A DNA stretch of 64,000 bases from Psychromonas aquimarina ATCC BAA-1526 (GCF_000428725.1 NZ_AUAM01000017.1:1-64000); one strand, 5' to 3'; numbered from the stretch's first letter, positions 9,058 through 19,019 are shown. Program-made: numbers and translations. Notes: generated by a model from the sequence alone, not told the origin.

Positions 9058-9735
9058 TTATTCAGCGTCAAGAACAGGAGCCTGCGGCGCGGCATCCGCA
9101 GCTACTGCAAGATCGTCAAGCTGCAGCTGCAGTACAGGATCTACACGTCCTTTGCTGGCGTTAACTGCATCCTGAAATGCACTGCGCGCTTTTTCAAGGT
9201 CACCCTGCTGCAGATAAATACTACCTTTAACCTGACCGGCTTTTGCTAAAAATGCTTCTTCTGTGATCAGTTCCAGCGTCTTCAGTGCCTGGTCATACTC
9301 ACCAAGCTCGGCTTCTACACGTGCCAGACGTAAATTAATAACCGCATTTAACGGCGCATATGTATTCTGTGACTGCAGCGTCACTAACTGAGTTTTTGCA
9401 ACATCAAACTGTTTCTGTACAACCGCTTCTTTAGCAAGCAGCAGTGAAGCCAGCACACCGTAATTATTATCAGAGTTGTCGGCAATAAAGGCTTTCATCT
9501 CATCTAAACCGCTTTCTGAACCCTGCGCTTCAAATTTAACTAACACATCGGAATAAGCCTGTGATGCTGTTTCCTGAGCGGTAACAATCGACTCATTATA
9601 AAAACGCCATCCCCATAGTCCGGCTAAACCGACAACCGCACCAATGATTAATGTATTACCGTTTTCTTTCCACCAGTTTTTTATCGCGTCAACTTGTTGT
9701 TCTTCTGTTTCATAACCTTCGATAATATCAACCAC
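9058..9735 (-). CDS. yfgM: YfgM, membrane-anchored TPR protein (periplasmic chaperone network)
   Basis: YfgM is anchored by one N-terminal helix in the inner membrane, with TPR-like repeats in the periplasm, and associates with the SecYEG/PpiD machinery in E. coli. The 225-aa protein has a cytoplasmic acidic N-terminus, a helix at about residues 29-45 (T-L-I-I-G-A-V-V-G-L-A-G), and alpha-helical repeats to the C-terminus. The start is GTG 9735 with GGGA eight bases upstream. Confidence 0.9.
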   Translation of the reverse strand: MVDIIEGYETEEQQVDAIKNWWKENGNTLIIGAVVGLAGLWGWRFYNESIVTAQETASQAYSDVLVKFEAQGSESGLDEMKAFIADNSDNNYGVLASLLLAKEAVVQKQFDVAKTQLVTLQSQNTYAPLNAVINLRLARVEAELGEYDQALKTLELITEEAFLAKAGQVKGSIYLQQGDLEKARSAFQDAVNASKGRVDPVLQLQLDDLAVAADAAPQAPVLDAE

Positions 9736-9774
9736 TTGCTTTCCCTTACTTTTTATTCTTTGACAATGAGATGT

Positions 9775-9806
9775 AAAAACAGCCGGATAACACTAGAGTC
9801 CGACTG
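9775..9806 (-). terminator. terminator-like hairpin after hisS
   Basis: Eight-base-pair stem (9799-9806 with 9780-9787, one G-T pair), 11-base loop and a run of five T on the minus strand, between hisS and yfgM. Confidence 0.65.
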
Positions 9807-9824
9807 CCGATTTTAGTTATTCTG

Positions 9825-11096
9825 TTAAAAGTAGGTAGGTAATACCTTAACTAAGCTGTCAATTGCAATGCTTTGCTGCTCAATTTTACCTTGTAAGTCT
9901 TTAATTGTGACACAGCCACTCTCTAACTCACTTTCACCAATAATTAACGCTAAACGAGCACCGCTTTTATCTGCACGCTTCATCTGCTTTTTGAAATTAC
10001 CGCCGCCGCAGTGATGCATCATTTTCAGGTGCGGCAGTTCAGTGCGGATCATTTCAGAAATTCTGAAGCCTTCGATATCAGTACCTTCGCCCACCAATAC
10101 GCTGTACAGGTCAACATCGCTTTTTACATCATCATTGAGTTTAAGTTCCTCAAGCATTAAAACGATACGCTCAAGTCCCATTGCAAAACCAACCGCAGGT
10201 GTCGCTTTACCGCCAAGCTGCTCAACCAGACCGTCGTAACGGCCGCCGGCACAAATTGTTCCCTGTGCACCAAGACTACTGGTCACCCACTCAAATACTG
10301 TACGGTTATAATAATCTAAACCACGAACCAGACGCTCATTAATTACGTATTTAATGCCGGCTGCATCCAGATATTTCTGCAGCTGCGCAAAATGCTCAAC
10401 TGATTCGTCATCAAGATGTTCAGAAAGTTTCGGCGCATCCACTAATAATTCCTGCACCTGCGGATTTTTACTGTCCAGCACACGTAACGGGTTGGTTGTC
10501 ATGCGCCGTTTACTGTCTTCGTCTAATTTATCCACATGTCGGGATAAAAACTCAACTAATGCCTCTTTGTATAAAGCGCGCGCTTCATTTGAGCCTAAAG
10601 AGTTCAGCTGCAGTTCTACGTGCTGTTCAATACCTAATGCTTTCCATAAACGCGCTGAAAGTAAGATGACTTCCGCATCAATATCCGCAGTAGCAATACC
10701 AAATGTTTCTAGCCCAAACTGGTGGAACTGACGGTAACGTCCTTTCTGCGGACGCTCATGACGGAACATAGGGCCGATGTACCACATACGGCGTTCCTGA
10801 TTGTATAACAGACCATGCTCATTACCCGCACGCACACAAGAGGCTGTACCTTCAGGGCGCAGTGTCAGGCTGTCACCATTATCATCAAAAGTGTACATCT
10901 CTTTTTCAACGATATCAGTTACTTCACCGATAGAACGTTTAAACAGATTAGTAGTTTCAACGATAGGCATACGAATTTCTGAATAACCGTAACTACTGAC
11001 AACTTGTCTTAATAACGATTCTAATTTCTGCCAAACAGGAGTTTGTTCTGGAAGGGTATCGTTCATACCGCGAATAGCTTGGATCTTTTTGGCCAC
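9825..11096 (-). CDS. hisS: histidyl-tRNA synthetase
   Basis: This class II synthetase charges tRNA-His. Starting at GTG 11096 (GGAA a few bases upstream) gives [13 protein letters not shown], colinear with the E. coli start; an upstream start at 11114 is less likely. In the 423-aa protein, motif 2 (M-F-R-H-E-R-P near residue 112), the histidine-specific R-G-L-D-Y-Y near 258, and motif 3 (G-F-A-M-G-L-E-R near 304) are all present. Flanked by terminator-like hairpins on both sides. Confidence 0.97.
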   Translation of the reverse strand: MAKKIQAIRGMNDTLPEQTPVWQKLESLLRQVVSSYGYSEIRMPIVETTNLFKRSIGEVTDIVEKEMYTFDDNGDSLTLRPEGTASCVRAGNEHGLLYNQERRMWYIGPMFRHERPQKGRYRQFHQFGLETFGIATADIDAEVILLSARLWKALGIEQHVELQLNSLGSNEARALYKEALVEFLSRHVDKLDEDSKRRMTTNPLRVLDSKNPQVQELLVDAPKLSEHLDDESVEHFAQLQKYLDAAGIKYVINERLVRGLDYYNRTVFEWVTSSLGAQGTICAGGRYDGLVEQLGGKATPAVGFAMGLERIVLMLEELKLNDDVKSDVDLYSVLVGEGTDIEGFRISEMIRTELPHLKMMHHCGGGNFKKQMKRADKSGARLALIIGESELESGCVTIKDLQGKIEQQSIAIDSLVKVLPTYF

Positions 11097-11184
11097 AATA
11101 AATTCCGAATACAATAGTGTAGGTAAGTAAAAAAATAGTTGCTCATTATAAGGACTTTTCCGGTCAGATGAAACCGCAGCTCAT

Positions 11185-11219
11185 AAAAAAGCCCGCAATG
11201 TCTGCACATGGCGGGCTTT
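11185..11219 (-). terminator. terminator after ispG
   Basis: GCCCGC/GCGGGC stem extended by A-T pairs and an inner ATGT/ACAT stem with a CTGC loop, followed by six T on the minus strand. Lies between ispG and hisS. Confidence 0.9.
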
Positions 11220-11291
11220 GTAAGGCCTTTTACTCATTAGGGGCTGTTAAACTTTCAGGTTGTTTTTGCCGGTGGCAAAAATCAACAGTTC

Positions 11292-12401
11292 CTAACCTTT
11301 AGCGATGATATTTTTTTCATCCATGCGGCTGACACGTGCGCGAATCTTAGCTTCTAACTGGTCGATAACATTATTATTATCAAAACGTTCGCGCTGACGC
11401 ACACCGTCTTCGTAAAAGCCGCTTTTATTTTTACCGCCGGTAATACCTAAATCGGAAACCAGTGCTTCACCGGGGCCGTTTACCACACAGCCGATAATGG
11501 AAACATCAATAGGGGTAATAATATCTTCCAGGCGCTCTTCAAGTGCGTTAACGGTAGAAATCACATCAAATTCCTGACGGGAACAGGTTGGGCAGGCGAT
11601 AAAATTAATGCCTCGACTGCGGATGCGCAGTGATTTTAAGATATCAAAACCCACTTTAATCTCTTCAACAGGATCGGCGGCCAAAGAAACGCGAAGCGTA
11701 TCACCAATGCCCTGTGCCAGTAATAAACCTAAGCCGACTGAAGATTTAACTGAGCCGCCGCGCAGCCCGCCAGCTTCTGTAATCCCCAGATGCAGCGGCT
11801 GCTCAATCTGCTGAGCAAGCAGTTTATATGACTCTACGGCCAGCAGCGCGTCCGAAGCTTTAACACTGACTTTAAACTGGTCAAAGTTAAGGCGGTCTAA
11901 TATATCAACATGGCGCAGGGCTGAATCAACTAAAGCCTGCGCTGTTGGTTCACCGTATTTTTCCTGAATATCAGTTTCCAGCGAGCCGCCGTTCACCCCG
12001 ATACGAATTGGAATATTATTATAAGAAGCACAGTCAACAACACTGCGGATACGCTGCTCATTACCAATATTACCGGGATTAATACGTAAACAGTCTACGC
12101 CGTACTCAGCCACTTTTAATGCGATGCGGTAATCAAAATGAATATCGGCAATCAAGGGAATACTTGCCTGCGCTTTGATCTCTTTAAATGCTTCAGCCGC
12201 ATTCATTGTCGGCACTGATACGCGCACAATATCTGCACCAACCGCTTCCAGACGTTTAATCTGCGCAACGGTAGCAGCTACGTCCGTGGTTAATGTATTG
12301 GTCATTGACTGCACGGTGATCGGCGCATCACCGCCGACAGGAACATTACCGACCATGATCTGTTTGGAAACACGACGGATAATTGGAGAAGAATGACTCA
12401 T
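11292..12401 (-). CDS. ispG: 4-hydroxy-3-methylbut-2-enyl diphosphate synthase IspG
   Basis: IspG (GcpE) is the [4Fe-4S] enzyme of the MEP isoprenoid pathway that converts methylerythritol cyclodiphosphate to HMBPP. In the 369-aa protein the cluster ligands are visible as C-P-T-C near residue 271 and G-C-V-V-N-G-P-G-E near 305 (third Cys and ligand Glu). A TIM-barrel N-terminal half ([10 protein letters not shown]) precedes them. Between rodZ and hisS, as in E. coli. Confidence 0.97.
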   Translation of the reverse strand: MSHSSPIIRRVSKQIMVGNVPVGGDAPITVQSMTNTLTTDVAATVAQIKRLEAVGADIVRVSVPTMNAAEAFKEIKAQASIPLIADIHFDYRIALKVAEYGVDCLRINPGNIGNEQRIRSVVDCASYNNIPIRIGVNGGSLETDIQEKYGEPTAQALVDSALRHVDILDRLNFDQFKVSVKASDALLAVESYKLLAQQIEQPLHLGITEAGGLRGGSVKSSVGLGLLLAQGIGDTLRVSLAADPVEEIKVGFDILKSLRIRSRGINFIACPTCSRQEFDVISTVNALEERLEDIITPIDVSIIGCVVNGPGEALVSDLGITGGKNKSGFYEDGVRQRERFDNNNVIDQLEAKIRARVSRMDEKNIIAKG

Positions 12402-12454
12402 ATTACTTTTACTCTTTTAAATTCAGACTTCGCCGCTTAGCCGGCGAAATGGTT

Positions 12455-13456
12455 TTATTGCGGAATGCTGAACCGGGCTGTACGGCCGGCAGTAAAATCA
12501 CGTTCAATAACTTTATCCTGGTATTGTATTTCAACAACGCTCGGATCACCTAATACAAGTTGAAAAGGCGCAGTGCCGTTAAGTGTTAAGACGCGGCCGT
12601 CTGTATATAAACCAAATGCTAAACGCTTGCCCGTTGCATCAACAATTTCTGTCCAGCAGTCCGCCGAAAAAGCTAATTTCAGTAAATCATCGGCGGCGCC
12701 AAGCAGCTCATCTGTTTCAGACGCGGCTTCAGCATTATCAGCATCCACCTTAGCTTGCTGCTGCGTATTATCTTCAACGGTCTTCGTGGCGGTTTCTAAT
12801 GCAGCAGCGGCACTTTCAGTCTGCTTATCAGCAGCCGGCATTTCAGAAGCAGCGGTTTCAGGCAACTGTGCAGGTTCCTGCTGCGGTACAGGCAGTTCAG
12901 GCGCATCGTCAGATATAGGCGGATTATCAGCCTGGACTGTATTGAGCTTAGCAGCAGGCTGACTCGGCGCTTTTTTCTGCTCAGCTTTATCTACAATAGC
13001 TAACGGCTGCTCAGAACTGCTGTCGACGGCTGATGACAAGTTAACCCCGCCCTGCTGAATAAAGAAAGCGACAGCAGCTGCAATAATGATAAAAACAAGC
13101 ACCAGCCAGATGCGGCTTCTCTTTCTCGCCGGAGAAACAATTAATTTCGGCGCTTTAAGGGCGCGTTTCTTTTTTTCTGAACGGGTCAGTTTCTGATATT
13201 CAATAAACTGTTCAAGTCCTTCTAAATCAACCAGCCTGGCATAATTAACCAGGTATCCGCGTAAATAAATAGGCGCATACTTGCCTGTCTCTATTGCATG
13301 ATCCAGGCCTTCTTCAAGGTCCCGCACGGTAGCAGGACCTAAGTTCAACTGCAGCGCAACGTCATCAACCGTTAATTCAGCGGCTGCACGCGCATCTTTT
13401 AATGCCTGTCCAAGCGGCGCAATGATCTTCTGTTCTTGGTTATTTATAGTATTCAT
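12455..13456 (-). CDS. rodZ: cytoskeletal protein RodZ
   Basis: RodZ links MreB filaments to the wall elongation machinery. In the 333-aa protein an N-terminal Xre-like helix-turn-helix covers about residues 15-85, a single transmembrane helix about 116-135 (W-L-V-L-V-F-I-I-I-A-A-A), followed by a Pro/Ala/Glu/Thr-rich periplasmic linker to about 235 and a C-terminal beta domain (DUF4115 type). The start overlaps the end of pilF by 17 bases and lacks a strong ribosome site, suggesting translational coupling. Confidence 0.93.
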   Translation of the reverse strand: MNTINNQEQKIIAPLGQALKDARAAAELTVDDVALQLNLGPATVRDLEEGLDHAIETGKYAPIYLRGYLVNYARLVDLEGLEQFIEYQKLTRSEKKKRALKAPKLIVSPARKRSRIWLVLVFIIIAAAVAFFIQQGGVNLSSAVDSSSEQPLAIVDKAEQKKAPSQPAAKLNTVQADNPPISDDAPELPVPQQEPAQLPETAASEMPAADKQTESAAAALETATKTVEDNTQQQAKVDADNAEAASETDELLGAADDLLKLAFSADCWTEIVDATGKRLAFGLYTDGRVLTLNGTAPFQLVLGDPSVVEIQYQDKVIERDFTAGRTARFSIPQ

Positions 13457-14225
13457 GGTTCAAATAATCTAAGGCTCGTTGTGAATCGGGGAACTGCTCT
13501 AATAATTTTCCAGCGTATCTATTCAGACTTGCTGTTTTTTCCGTCGCATAGCTTAAGCGGATCCACTGCCATAAGCTTTCTGCAGATGCTTTACTTACCT
13601 TCTGGTAATTAAACAGGTTTAAACGCGCGGCTTTATAGTCTTTTTTAGTAATATAGAGTTTTGCTAAATACAGGTTTAAATATGATTTTCCGGGGTTATG
13701 AGATATTGCATATTCATAATAATAAATAGCTTTATCAAAAGCTTGTGCTTCTTCGGCACATACCCCGGCATTTTCATAGGTATTAGCAACACCGGTATAA
13801 GCAGACTGCTTAACAGCCCTTAAAAAGGCTTTTTCGGCTTCCTGATAACGTTCCTGTTTACACAAAAATGTACCGTAATTATTGTAAGTATCTGAATTTG
13901 AGCTATCAATCGCCAGAGATTTTTTATAATACTGCTCTGCTTTATCATCTTCGTTAACACGCTGATAATAATAAGCAAATATACGGAAAACATTGGCATC
14001 GTTGGGCAGGTATTCCCGGGCTTTATCAAGATTTTCTTTTGCCTGCTGCATCTGGTCTTTCTGCAGGTATAGAAGCGCTATCTTAATGCGGGTTTCGGCG
14101 GCGCCTTCAGGGTCAAAAGCCATTTTTTTACCCGTACCAGTATTTTGAGTGGTTGTTGACGTTTCACTTGAAACACAAGCAGTAAGCATTAACAACAATG
14201 AAATACTGATAAGAATAAAACGCAT
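13440..14225 (-). CDS. pilF: PilF/PilW-type TPR lipoprotein
   Basis: In type IV pilus systems this outer-membrane lipoprotein pilots the PilQ secretin. ATG 14225 is chosen for its GGAGGG four bases upstream and the immediate lipoprotein signal (L-T-A-C, Cys17); the longer frame from 14288 lacks such a site. The 261-aa protein carries about six TPR units (for example D-T-Y-N-N-Y-G-T-F-L-C and A-N-T-Y-E-N-A-G-V-C). Neighbours rlmN and rodZ match the usual gammaproteobacterial order. A perfect CRP-type palindrome lies about 100 bases upstream. No other pilus gene is in the window. Confidence 0.88.
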   Translation of the reverse strand: MRFILISISLLLMLTACVSSETSTTTQNTGTGKKMAFDPEGAAETRIKIALLYLQKDQMQQAKENLDKAREYLPNDANVFRIFAYYYQRVNEDDKAEQYYKKSLAIDSSNSDTYNNYGTFLCKQERYQEAEKAFLRAVKQSAYTGVANTYENAGVCAEEAQAFDKAIYYYEYAISHNPGKSYLNLYLAKLYITKKDYKAARLNLFNYQKVSKASAESLWQWIRLSYATEKTASLNRYAGKLLEQFPDSQRALDYLNHEYYK

Positions 14226-14273
14226 AAGTCCCTCCAAATATAAGCTGATCTTTGTAACTAGTTCAATATAACA

Positions 14274-14303
14274 GTATCTTAGGGTCACATTCCACTAAGA
14301 TAC
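14274..14303. promoter_or_regulatory. 9-bp inverted repeat upstream of pilF
   Basis: Perfect arms GTATCTTAG (14274-14282) and CTAAGATAC (14295-14303) with a 12-base spacer, between the CRP-like site and the pilF start. There is no T run, so an operator is more likely than a terminator; the binding protein is unknown. Confidence 0.5.
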
Positions 14304-14326
14304 AGGTTAAATAACGTATACTCCAT

Positions 14327-14342
14327 TGTGATGGAAATCACA
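14327..14342. promoter_or_regulatory. perfect CRP-type palindrome upstream of pilF
   Basis: TGTGA-N6-TCACA with both half sites exact, in the 211-bp gap between rlmN and pilF. This is the consensus of the cAMP receptor protein. A weak TATATT (14270-14265, minus strand) lies downstream towards pilF, so activation of pilF-rodZ is the likely use, but the spacing is not a classical one. Confidence 0.68.
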
Positions 14343-14436
14343 TGGCCTTTCATCCATTTTATTATGGTTATCGAACCTGGATCAGCTTATCGCCCCGGTT
14401 ATATGATTTTTTGATTATTTAATTCTATTGCTATGA

Positions 14437-15555
14437 TTAAACCTCTGATACCGCAATGCTTTCACCCTGCATACGTTTTTTCATGGTGCGCTTAGTACGG
14501 TCAATTACATCACCCACTAACTGTCCACAGGCTGCATCAATATCATCACCACGCGTTTTACGTACAATCACAGTATATCCATACTCCATTAGTACTTTAT
14601 TAAAACGGTCAACACGGCTGTTACTCGGTTTACCGTAGTCATTACCCGGGAACGGATTAAACGGAATAAGATTGATTTTGCACGGTGTATCTTTGAGCAG
14701 ATGTGCTAATTCATGCGCCTGATCAGTGGAGTCGTTAAAATGATCCAGAAGCAGATACTCAACGGTCACTTTACCGCGGTTAGCATTGGATTTTTCGATA
14801 TAACGCTTAACACCCGCCAGGAAATCAGCAATATTATATTTATTATTAATCGGCATCATTTCAGAGCGTAATTTATCATTAGCAGCATGCAGCGAGATAG
14901 CCAGCGCCACATCAATTCGATCGCCTAAAATATCTAATGCAGGTACAACACCCGAGGTTGAAACCGTCACCCGGCGCTTTGACAGTGCATAACCGAAATC
15001 ATCAAGCATTAATTCCATAGCAGGAATTACATTATTAAGATTAAGCAGAGGTTCGCCCATTCCCATCATCACAACATTGGTGATCGGGCGCTTACCGCTT
15101 TCACCCATTACGCCGACAATTTTAGCCGCACGCCAGACTTGTCCGATAATTTCTGAGACGCTTAAATTGCGGTTAAAGCCCTGCTGAGCCGTTGAGCAGA
15201 AATTACATTCCAGAGCACAGCCGACCTGCGAGGAAACACATAAAGTAGCACGATCTTTTTCCGGGATATAAACCGCTTCAACTTCCTGTTCACCCACGCT
15301 CATCGCCCATTTAATCGTGCCGTCACTGCTGCGCTGCTCTACTTTAACTTCTGGCGCTACAATCTCGGCACGATTTTTTAATTTTTCACGCAGTTTTTTA
15401 TTAATATTGCTCATTAAATCAAAGTCATCACAACCGTAATGATAAATCCATTTCATAACCTGTTCGGCGCGAAACGGTTTTTCACCTAATTCAACAAAAT
15501 ATGCACGTAAACCTTCTCGGTTTAAATCTAACAGGTTTACTTTTTTCTGACTCAT
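14437..15555 (-). CDS. rlmN: dual-specificity rRNA/tRNA m2A methyltransferase RlmN
   Basis: RlmN is a radical-SAM enzyme that makes 2-methyladenosine at 23S A2503 and tRNA A37. The 372-aa protein has the radical-SAM cluster motif C-A-L-E-C-N-F-C near residue 117 and the G-E-P-L motif near 170. The start at ATG 15555 is preferred over an upstream TTG because GAGG lies six bases before it. Upstream of pilF, as in other gammaproteobacteria. Confidence 0.96.
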   Translation of the reverse strand: MSQKKVNLLDLNREGLRAYFVELGEKPFRAEQVMKWIYHYGCDDFDLMSNINKKLREKLKNRAEIVAPEVKVEQRSSDGTIKWAMSVGEQEVEAVYIPEKDRATLCVSSQVGCALECNFCSTAQQGFNRNLSVSEIIGQVWRAAKIVGVMGESGKRPITNVVMMGMGEPLLNLNNVIPAMELMLDDFGYALSKRRVTVSTSGVVPALDILGDRIDVALAISLHAANDKLRSEMMPINNKYNIADFLAGVKRYIEKSNANRGKVTVEYLLLDHFNDSTDQAHELAHLLKDTPCKINLIPFNPFPGNDYGKPSNSRVDRFNKVLMEYGYTVIVRKTRGDDIDAACGQLVGDVIDRTKRTMKKRMQGESIAVSEV

Positions 15556-15718
15556 GAACTGCCTCAACTACGCTGAATATAGGGTATATAACCAGTCTAC
15601 TTGAATATATTGGAATCAGTAAGCCGAGAGGCGGCGAGATTCAAATAGTCTGGCTATAAATTTTGGAAGGGGATTGTACAAAGGTTAAACGGATTTGACC
15701 AGCGGGAAAATAACAAAG

Positions 15719-15749
15719 AAAAACGGTTTGCTAATTTAGCAAACCGTTT
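15719..15749 (-). terminator. terminator of feoABC
   Basis: Perfect 14-bp inverted repeat (15721-15734 and 15736-15749) ending in T-rich sequence on the minus strand, just after feoC. Confidence 0.88.
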
Positions 15750-15755
15750 GTTTAT

Positions 15756-15986
15756 TTAAACAACTGTCAGTGTTGGGATTTGTGTGTTTTCTGACCAACT
15801 GTAAAAAATTTCAGGGGGAAGGTTTTTCCCGCGCTGATTAATGGTTTTATGAATTTTTCCACGTTTTAATAACACCGCCATCATAGGCTGCAGACCTTCA
15901 CTGCTTAAACGAAAGTGCTTAAGCAGTGTTTCTTCTTTAACCCTTCTGCTCTTTTCAATGTAATCGCTGAGTGACTGTAAAATCAT
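15756..15986 (-). CDS. feoC: FeoC-like winged-helix protein
   Basis: A 76-aa protein with the FeoC winged-helix arrangement: an N-terminal helix pair (L-S-D-Y-I-E-K-S-R-R-V) and L-S-S-E-G-L-Q-P-M-M-A-V-L-L-K-R-G-K-I as recognition part. FeoC proteins associate with FeoB; several carry cysteines for an Fe-S cluster, but no cysteine is present here. It begins two bases after the feoB stop codon and is the last gene of feoABC. Confidence 0.85.
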   Translation of the reverse strand: MILQSLSDYIEKSRRVKEETLLKHFRLSSEGLQPMMAVLLKRGKIHKTINQRGKNLPPEIFYSWSENTQIPTLTVV

Positions 15987-15988
15987 AT

Positions 15989-18271
15989 TCAGCCCTGCTG
16001 CGCTTTAATTTCGGCCAGTACATTACCTTTTCGTCGCAGCTTGTAACAGACACTGAAAATAATCAGCCCTGATACCGTTAAATAAGCTGAACTGCTCAAA
16101 GGCTGAAGCGAAAATGTTGCAATCTGGTAATAAGCAACCGAAACAATATAAGCGATAGCCGTTGACCATAAAGCAATAAAACGAGCCCAGCTAACCCCCA
16201 CTTCACGAACAATGGCACCTAATGCAGCTGCACAAGGCGCATACAAAAGGATAAACAACAGGTAAGCAAAAGCAGCTTCTTTACTGACAAACGCTTCCTG
16301 AATATTCGTATAGATACTCAGATCAACGCCCTGCTCTTCAGCAGCCGCATTTAAATCAGAGACCTCACCAACATCAATACCCAGCGGGTCACCGGCATTA
16401 ATACCTAATAAGTTTTCAGGAATAGTCTGCACCGCCTCATTAAGCTTATCAAGCAGGGTTAACTCGGCTTCTTCTTCAGCAGTATGCGATGCATAAAGGT
16501 TATTCAGTGTGCCTACAACAGCTTCTTTGGCAAACAAGCCGGTCACAATACCAACCGTTGCCGGCCAGTTATTTTCGGTAATACCAAGCGGCGACAATAC
16601 CGGAGTAATGATCTGCGCGCCTTTACTCAGTAATGACTGCTCACTGTCCTGGTGGCCGAAGCTGCCGTCTATACCCACTGAGTTAACAATATTCAGCAGG
16701 GTCACAACAATTACAATCGTCTGTCCGGCACCAAATACAAAACTTTTAAGTTTCTGCCAGGTTTTAATAAAGGTATTTTTAATAGTCGGCAGTTCGTAGT
16801 CCGGCAGCTCTAAAAACAGGTTTTCACTTTTACCCGGTAAGATGGTGCGGCTTAAAACATAACCTGTTAAAACAGCCACTAAAATACCGATTAAATAAAG
16901 CAGGAAGACAATGTTCTGACCCTGCTCAGGAAAGAATGCACTGGCAAACAACGCATAAACAGGTAAGCGGGCCCCGCAGGACATAAACGGCGACATCACT
17001 ACAGTTAATAAACGCTCACGCTCTTTCTCCAGCGTTCTAGCAGCCATCACTGCAGGTACTGTACAGCCGAAACCAACAATCATCGGCACAAAAGATTTAC
17101 CCGGCAGGCCTAACCACTGCATCGCTCTGTCGATAACAAAAGCGGCACGCGCTAAATACCCCGAGCTTTCTAATATCGCTAAAAACAGATATAAGCAGCC
17201 GATAACCGGAATAAAAGTCATCACAGTCTGAATACCGTTACCCACACCAAACGCGACAACATTAATCAGCCATTCCGGTGCAGATACTGCCGTCAGCAGC
17301 TGTGCCGTACCATCGACAAAAATCGCTCCGGCTGCAATATCAAAAAAGTCGATAAATGCACTGCCGATATTGATTGAGAACATGAACATCAGGTACATCA
17401 CGAATAAAAACACCGGAATACCTGTAAAACGGTTTAAGGTAACTGCATCTATTTTTTCAGTGATGCTTCTGCCGAGGTGCCCCTGCAGACGCACTGCATT
17501 TTGTGACAACTGGTAGATAAAGCTGTAACGGGTATCAGCAATCTGCAGATCGATATCAATATTCAGATTTTGTCTGCATCGGTCAGCCTGCTGTTTCTGC
17601 TCTGCAGAAAGCAGCGCACTGATACTCAGGTCATTTTCCAACAGTTTAACGGCTAACGCACGGTTTTCTAAAGAGTGTGAAACCGTGTCCAGCAGCCCGC
17701 CGCACTGCTCAATCAGCGGTTCTAATGTTTTACCGTAATCCAGTGCAACAGGAGTATTAAGGTTCTGCTTATTGTAAGCCTGAAGTTTACCTTTTAACTT
17801 ATCAACGGAATTTTTATCATGTGCAGATAAGCTGATAACCGGACAGCCGAGCGCTTTTTCCAGGCTTTTTTCATTAATAACCAGCTGCTTTTTCTGTGCG
17901 ACATCTATCTTATTCAGTACAGCAACAACCGGCAGACCAAGCTCTTTTAACTGCACAGTAAGATATAAACTGCGCTCTAAACAGCTTGCATCAATAACAT
18001 TAATCACAATGTCAGGCGAGTTGTGCATAATGTAGTCAAACGCCACACGCTCATCTAATGCGCCGCCGTCAGCGTCATAATCAAGATTATAAATACCGGG
18101 CAGGTCAATAACCTCAACGGAAGACTGATCCGCTAAGGTAAAATAACCGCTTTTCTTTTCGACCGTTACACCGCTCCAGTTGCCGACACGCTGACTGGCA
18201 CCGGTTAAGGCGTTAAATAACGTGGTTTTTCCCGAATTGGGATTACCGATTGTTGCTATAGATAAACTCAC
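15989..18271 (-). CDS. feoB: ferrous iron transporter FeoB
   Basis: FeoB imports Fe(II) across the inner membrane. In the 760-aa protein a cytoplasmic G domain carries G-N-P-N-S-G-K-T-T (about residues 8-16), D-L-P-G-I-Y near 57 and N-K-I-D near 121, followed by a helical GDI-type region and a polytopic membrane part from about residue 280 with the duplicated gate segments. The start overlaps the feoA stop (ATGA), so the two are translationally coupled. Confidence 0.97.
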   Translation of the reverse strand: MSLSIATIGNPNSGKTTLFNALTGASQRVGNWSGVTVEKKSGYFTLADQSSVEVIDLPGIYNLDYDADGGALDERVAFDYIMHNSPDIVINVIDASCLERSLYLTVQLKELGLPVVAVLNKIDVAQKKQLVINEKSLEKALGCPVISLSAHDKNSVDKLKGKLQAYNKQNLNTPVALDYGKTLEPLIEQCGGLLDTVSHSLENRALAVKLLENDLSISALLSAEQKQQADRCRQNLNIDIDLQIADTRYSFIYQLSQNAVRLQGHLGRSITEKIDAVTLNRFTGIPVFLFVMYLMFMFSINIGSAFIDFFDIAAGAIFVDGTAQLLTAVSAPEWLINVVAFGVGNGIQTVMTFIPVIGCLYLFLAILESSGYLARAAFVIDRAMQWLGLPGKSFVPMIVGFGCTVPAVMAARTLEKERERLLTVVMSPFMSCGARLPVYALFASAFFPEQGQNIVFLLYLIGILVAVLTGYVLSRTILPGKSENLFLELPDYELPTIKNTFIKTWQKLKSFVFGAGQTIVIVVTLLNIVNSVGIDGSFGHQDSEQSLLSKGAQIITPVLSPLGITENNWPATVGIVTGLFAKEAVVGTLNNLYASHTAEEEAELTLLDKLNEAVQTIPENLLGINAGDPLGIDVGEVSDLNAAAEEQGVDLSIYTNIQEAFVSKEAAFAYLLFILLYAPCAAALGAIVREVGVSWARFIALWSTAIAYIVSVAYYQIATFSLQPLSSSAYLTVSGLIIFSVCYKLRRKGNVLAEIKAQQG

Positions 18272-18498
18272 GCAGATAACTCCACTTTAATTTGACTGGC
18301 TAAGGTTTTACGCAGCGCTATACTGCTGTTCGCACAACGAACGGCAATCGGATCACCCATTGGAGCAATACGTAATAATTCAACACTTGCTTTAGGTAAA
18401 AATCCCATATTAAGCAGTTTTTTACGCATTACAGGCTCCATTGAATGCATGTTGATAATTGACGCAGACTGGCCAACTTTAAGATCTGACAGGACCAT
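18268..18498 (-). CDS. feoA: FeoA, SH3-like partner of FeoB
   Basis: FeoA is a small cytoplasmic SH3-fold protein required for FeoB function. The 76-aa product shows the family pattern L-K-V-G-Q-S-A near residue 6, R-K-K-L-L-N-M-G-F near 25 and D-P-I-A-V-R near 49. First gene of feoABC, behind a Fur-like box. Confidence 0.93.
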   Translation of the reverse strand: MVLSDLKVGQSASIINMHSMEPVMRKKLLNMGFLPKASVELLRIAPMGDPIAVRCANSSIALRKTLASQIKVELSA

Positions 18499-18532
18499 TT
18501 TTTACTCCACTTCGACAATTGCTTTTTAAAGT

Positions 18533-18552
18533 TATTGTTAATCATTCTCATT
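18533..18552. promoter_or_regulatory. Fur-like box upstream of feoA
   Basis: On the minus strand AATGAGAATGATTAACAATA resembles the Fur consensus (GATAATGATAATCATTATC) as overlapping NATWAT-type hexamers. A possible promoter (TTGCAT at 18572-18567, 17-base spacer, GAGAAT at 18549-18544) overlaps it. Iron repression of feo is the expected result. Confidence 0.65.
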
Positions 18553-18667
18553 TGCATTTGATGGTAATGCAAAAAGTAAGGTTAATCAATGATCCAAATC
18601 AATTTTAAACTGCGGCAATTAAAAAGAGTCTGGTAAACTTAAGTAAATTTTGACAATGGAAAAAATT

Positions 18668-18994
18668 ATGGACTTCAGCGATCTTAATCTTGTCTACTCC
18701 ACTGACGGCGGCAAAATCGACAAACCCAAAGAGAAAAAAAGTGCCCCTGAAGGTGACGGTATTATCCGCATTCACCGCGAAACAAAAGGCAGAAAAGGTA
18801 AAGGTGTTACTTTAATCAAAGGCTTACAGCTTGATGAAAAAGCACTTAAAGCACTTGCCAAGGATATCAAAAAACGTACCGGCACCGGCGGTGCAGTGAA
18901 AGATTTTGTGATTGAAATTCAGGGTGACCAGCGGGAAATCGTTAAAAGCTTTTTAGAGAAGAAAGGCTACACAGTAAAATTAGCCGGCGGATAA
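18668..18994 (+). CDS. yciH: YciH, SUI1/eIF1-like protein
   Basis: A 108-aa bacterial relative of eukaryotic eIF1 (SUI1 domain); E. coli YciH influences fidelity of translation initiation in vitro, but its cellular role is unsettled. The body R-K-G-K-G-V-T-L-I-K-G-L, G-G-A-V-K-D-F-V-I-E-I-Q-G-D and C-terminal L-A-G-G match the family. ATG 18668 (GGA seven bases upstream) gives the usual length; TTG 18650 would add six unsupported residues. Stands alone. Confidence 0.93.
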   Translation: MDFSDLNLVYSTDGGKIDKPKEKKSAPEGDGIIRIHRETKGRKGKGVTLIKGLQLDEKALKALAKDIKKRTGTGGAVKDFVIEIQGDQREIVKSFLEKKGYTVKLAGG

Positions 18995-19019
18995 ATTTTT
19001 ATATATTTCAGCTGCTCAA

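Noticed and set aside
10528-10536. Perfect DnaA box (TTATCCACA) on the plus strand
   Set aside because: It lies alone inside the hisS coding sequence, without further boxes, an A+T-rich unwinding region or origin-linked genes nearby.
11264-11282. Hairpin TTTTTGCC/GGCAAAAA after the ispG stop as terminator
   Set aside because: No T run follows the stem on either strand; the better terminator lies at 11185-11219.
12573-12962. 129-codon Ser/Ala-rich frame antisense to rodZ
   Set aside because: It mirrors the Ala/Pro/Glu/Thr-rich linker of RodZ on the other strand and has no ribosome site.
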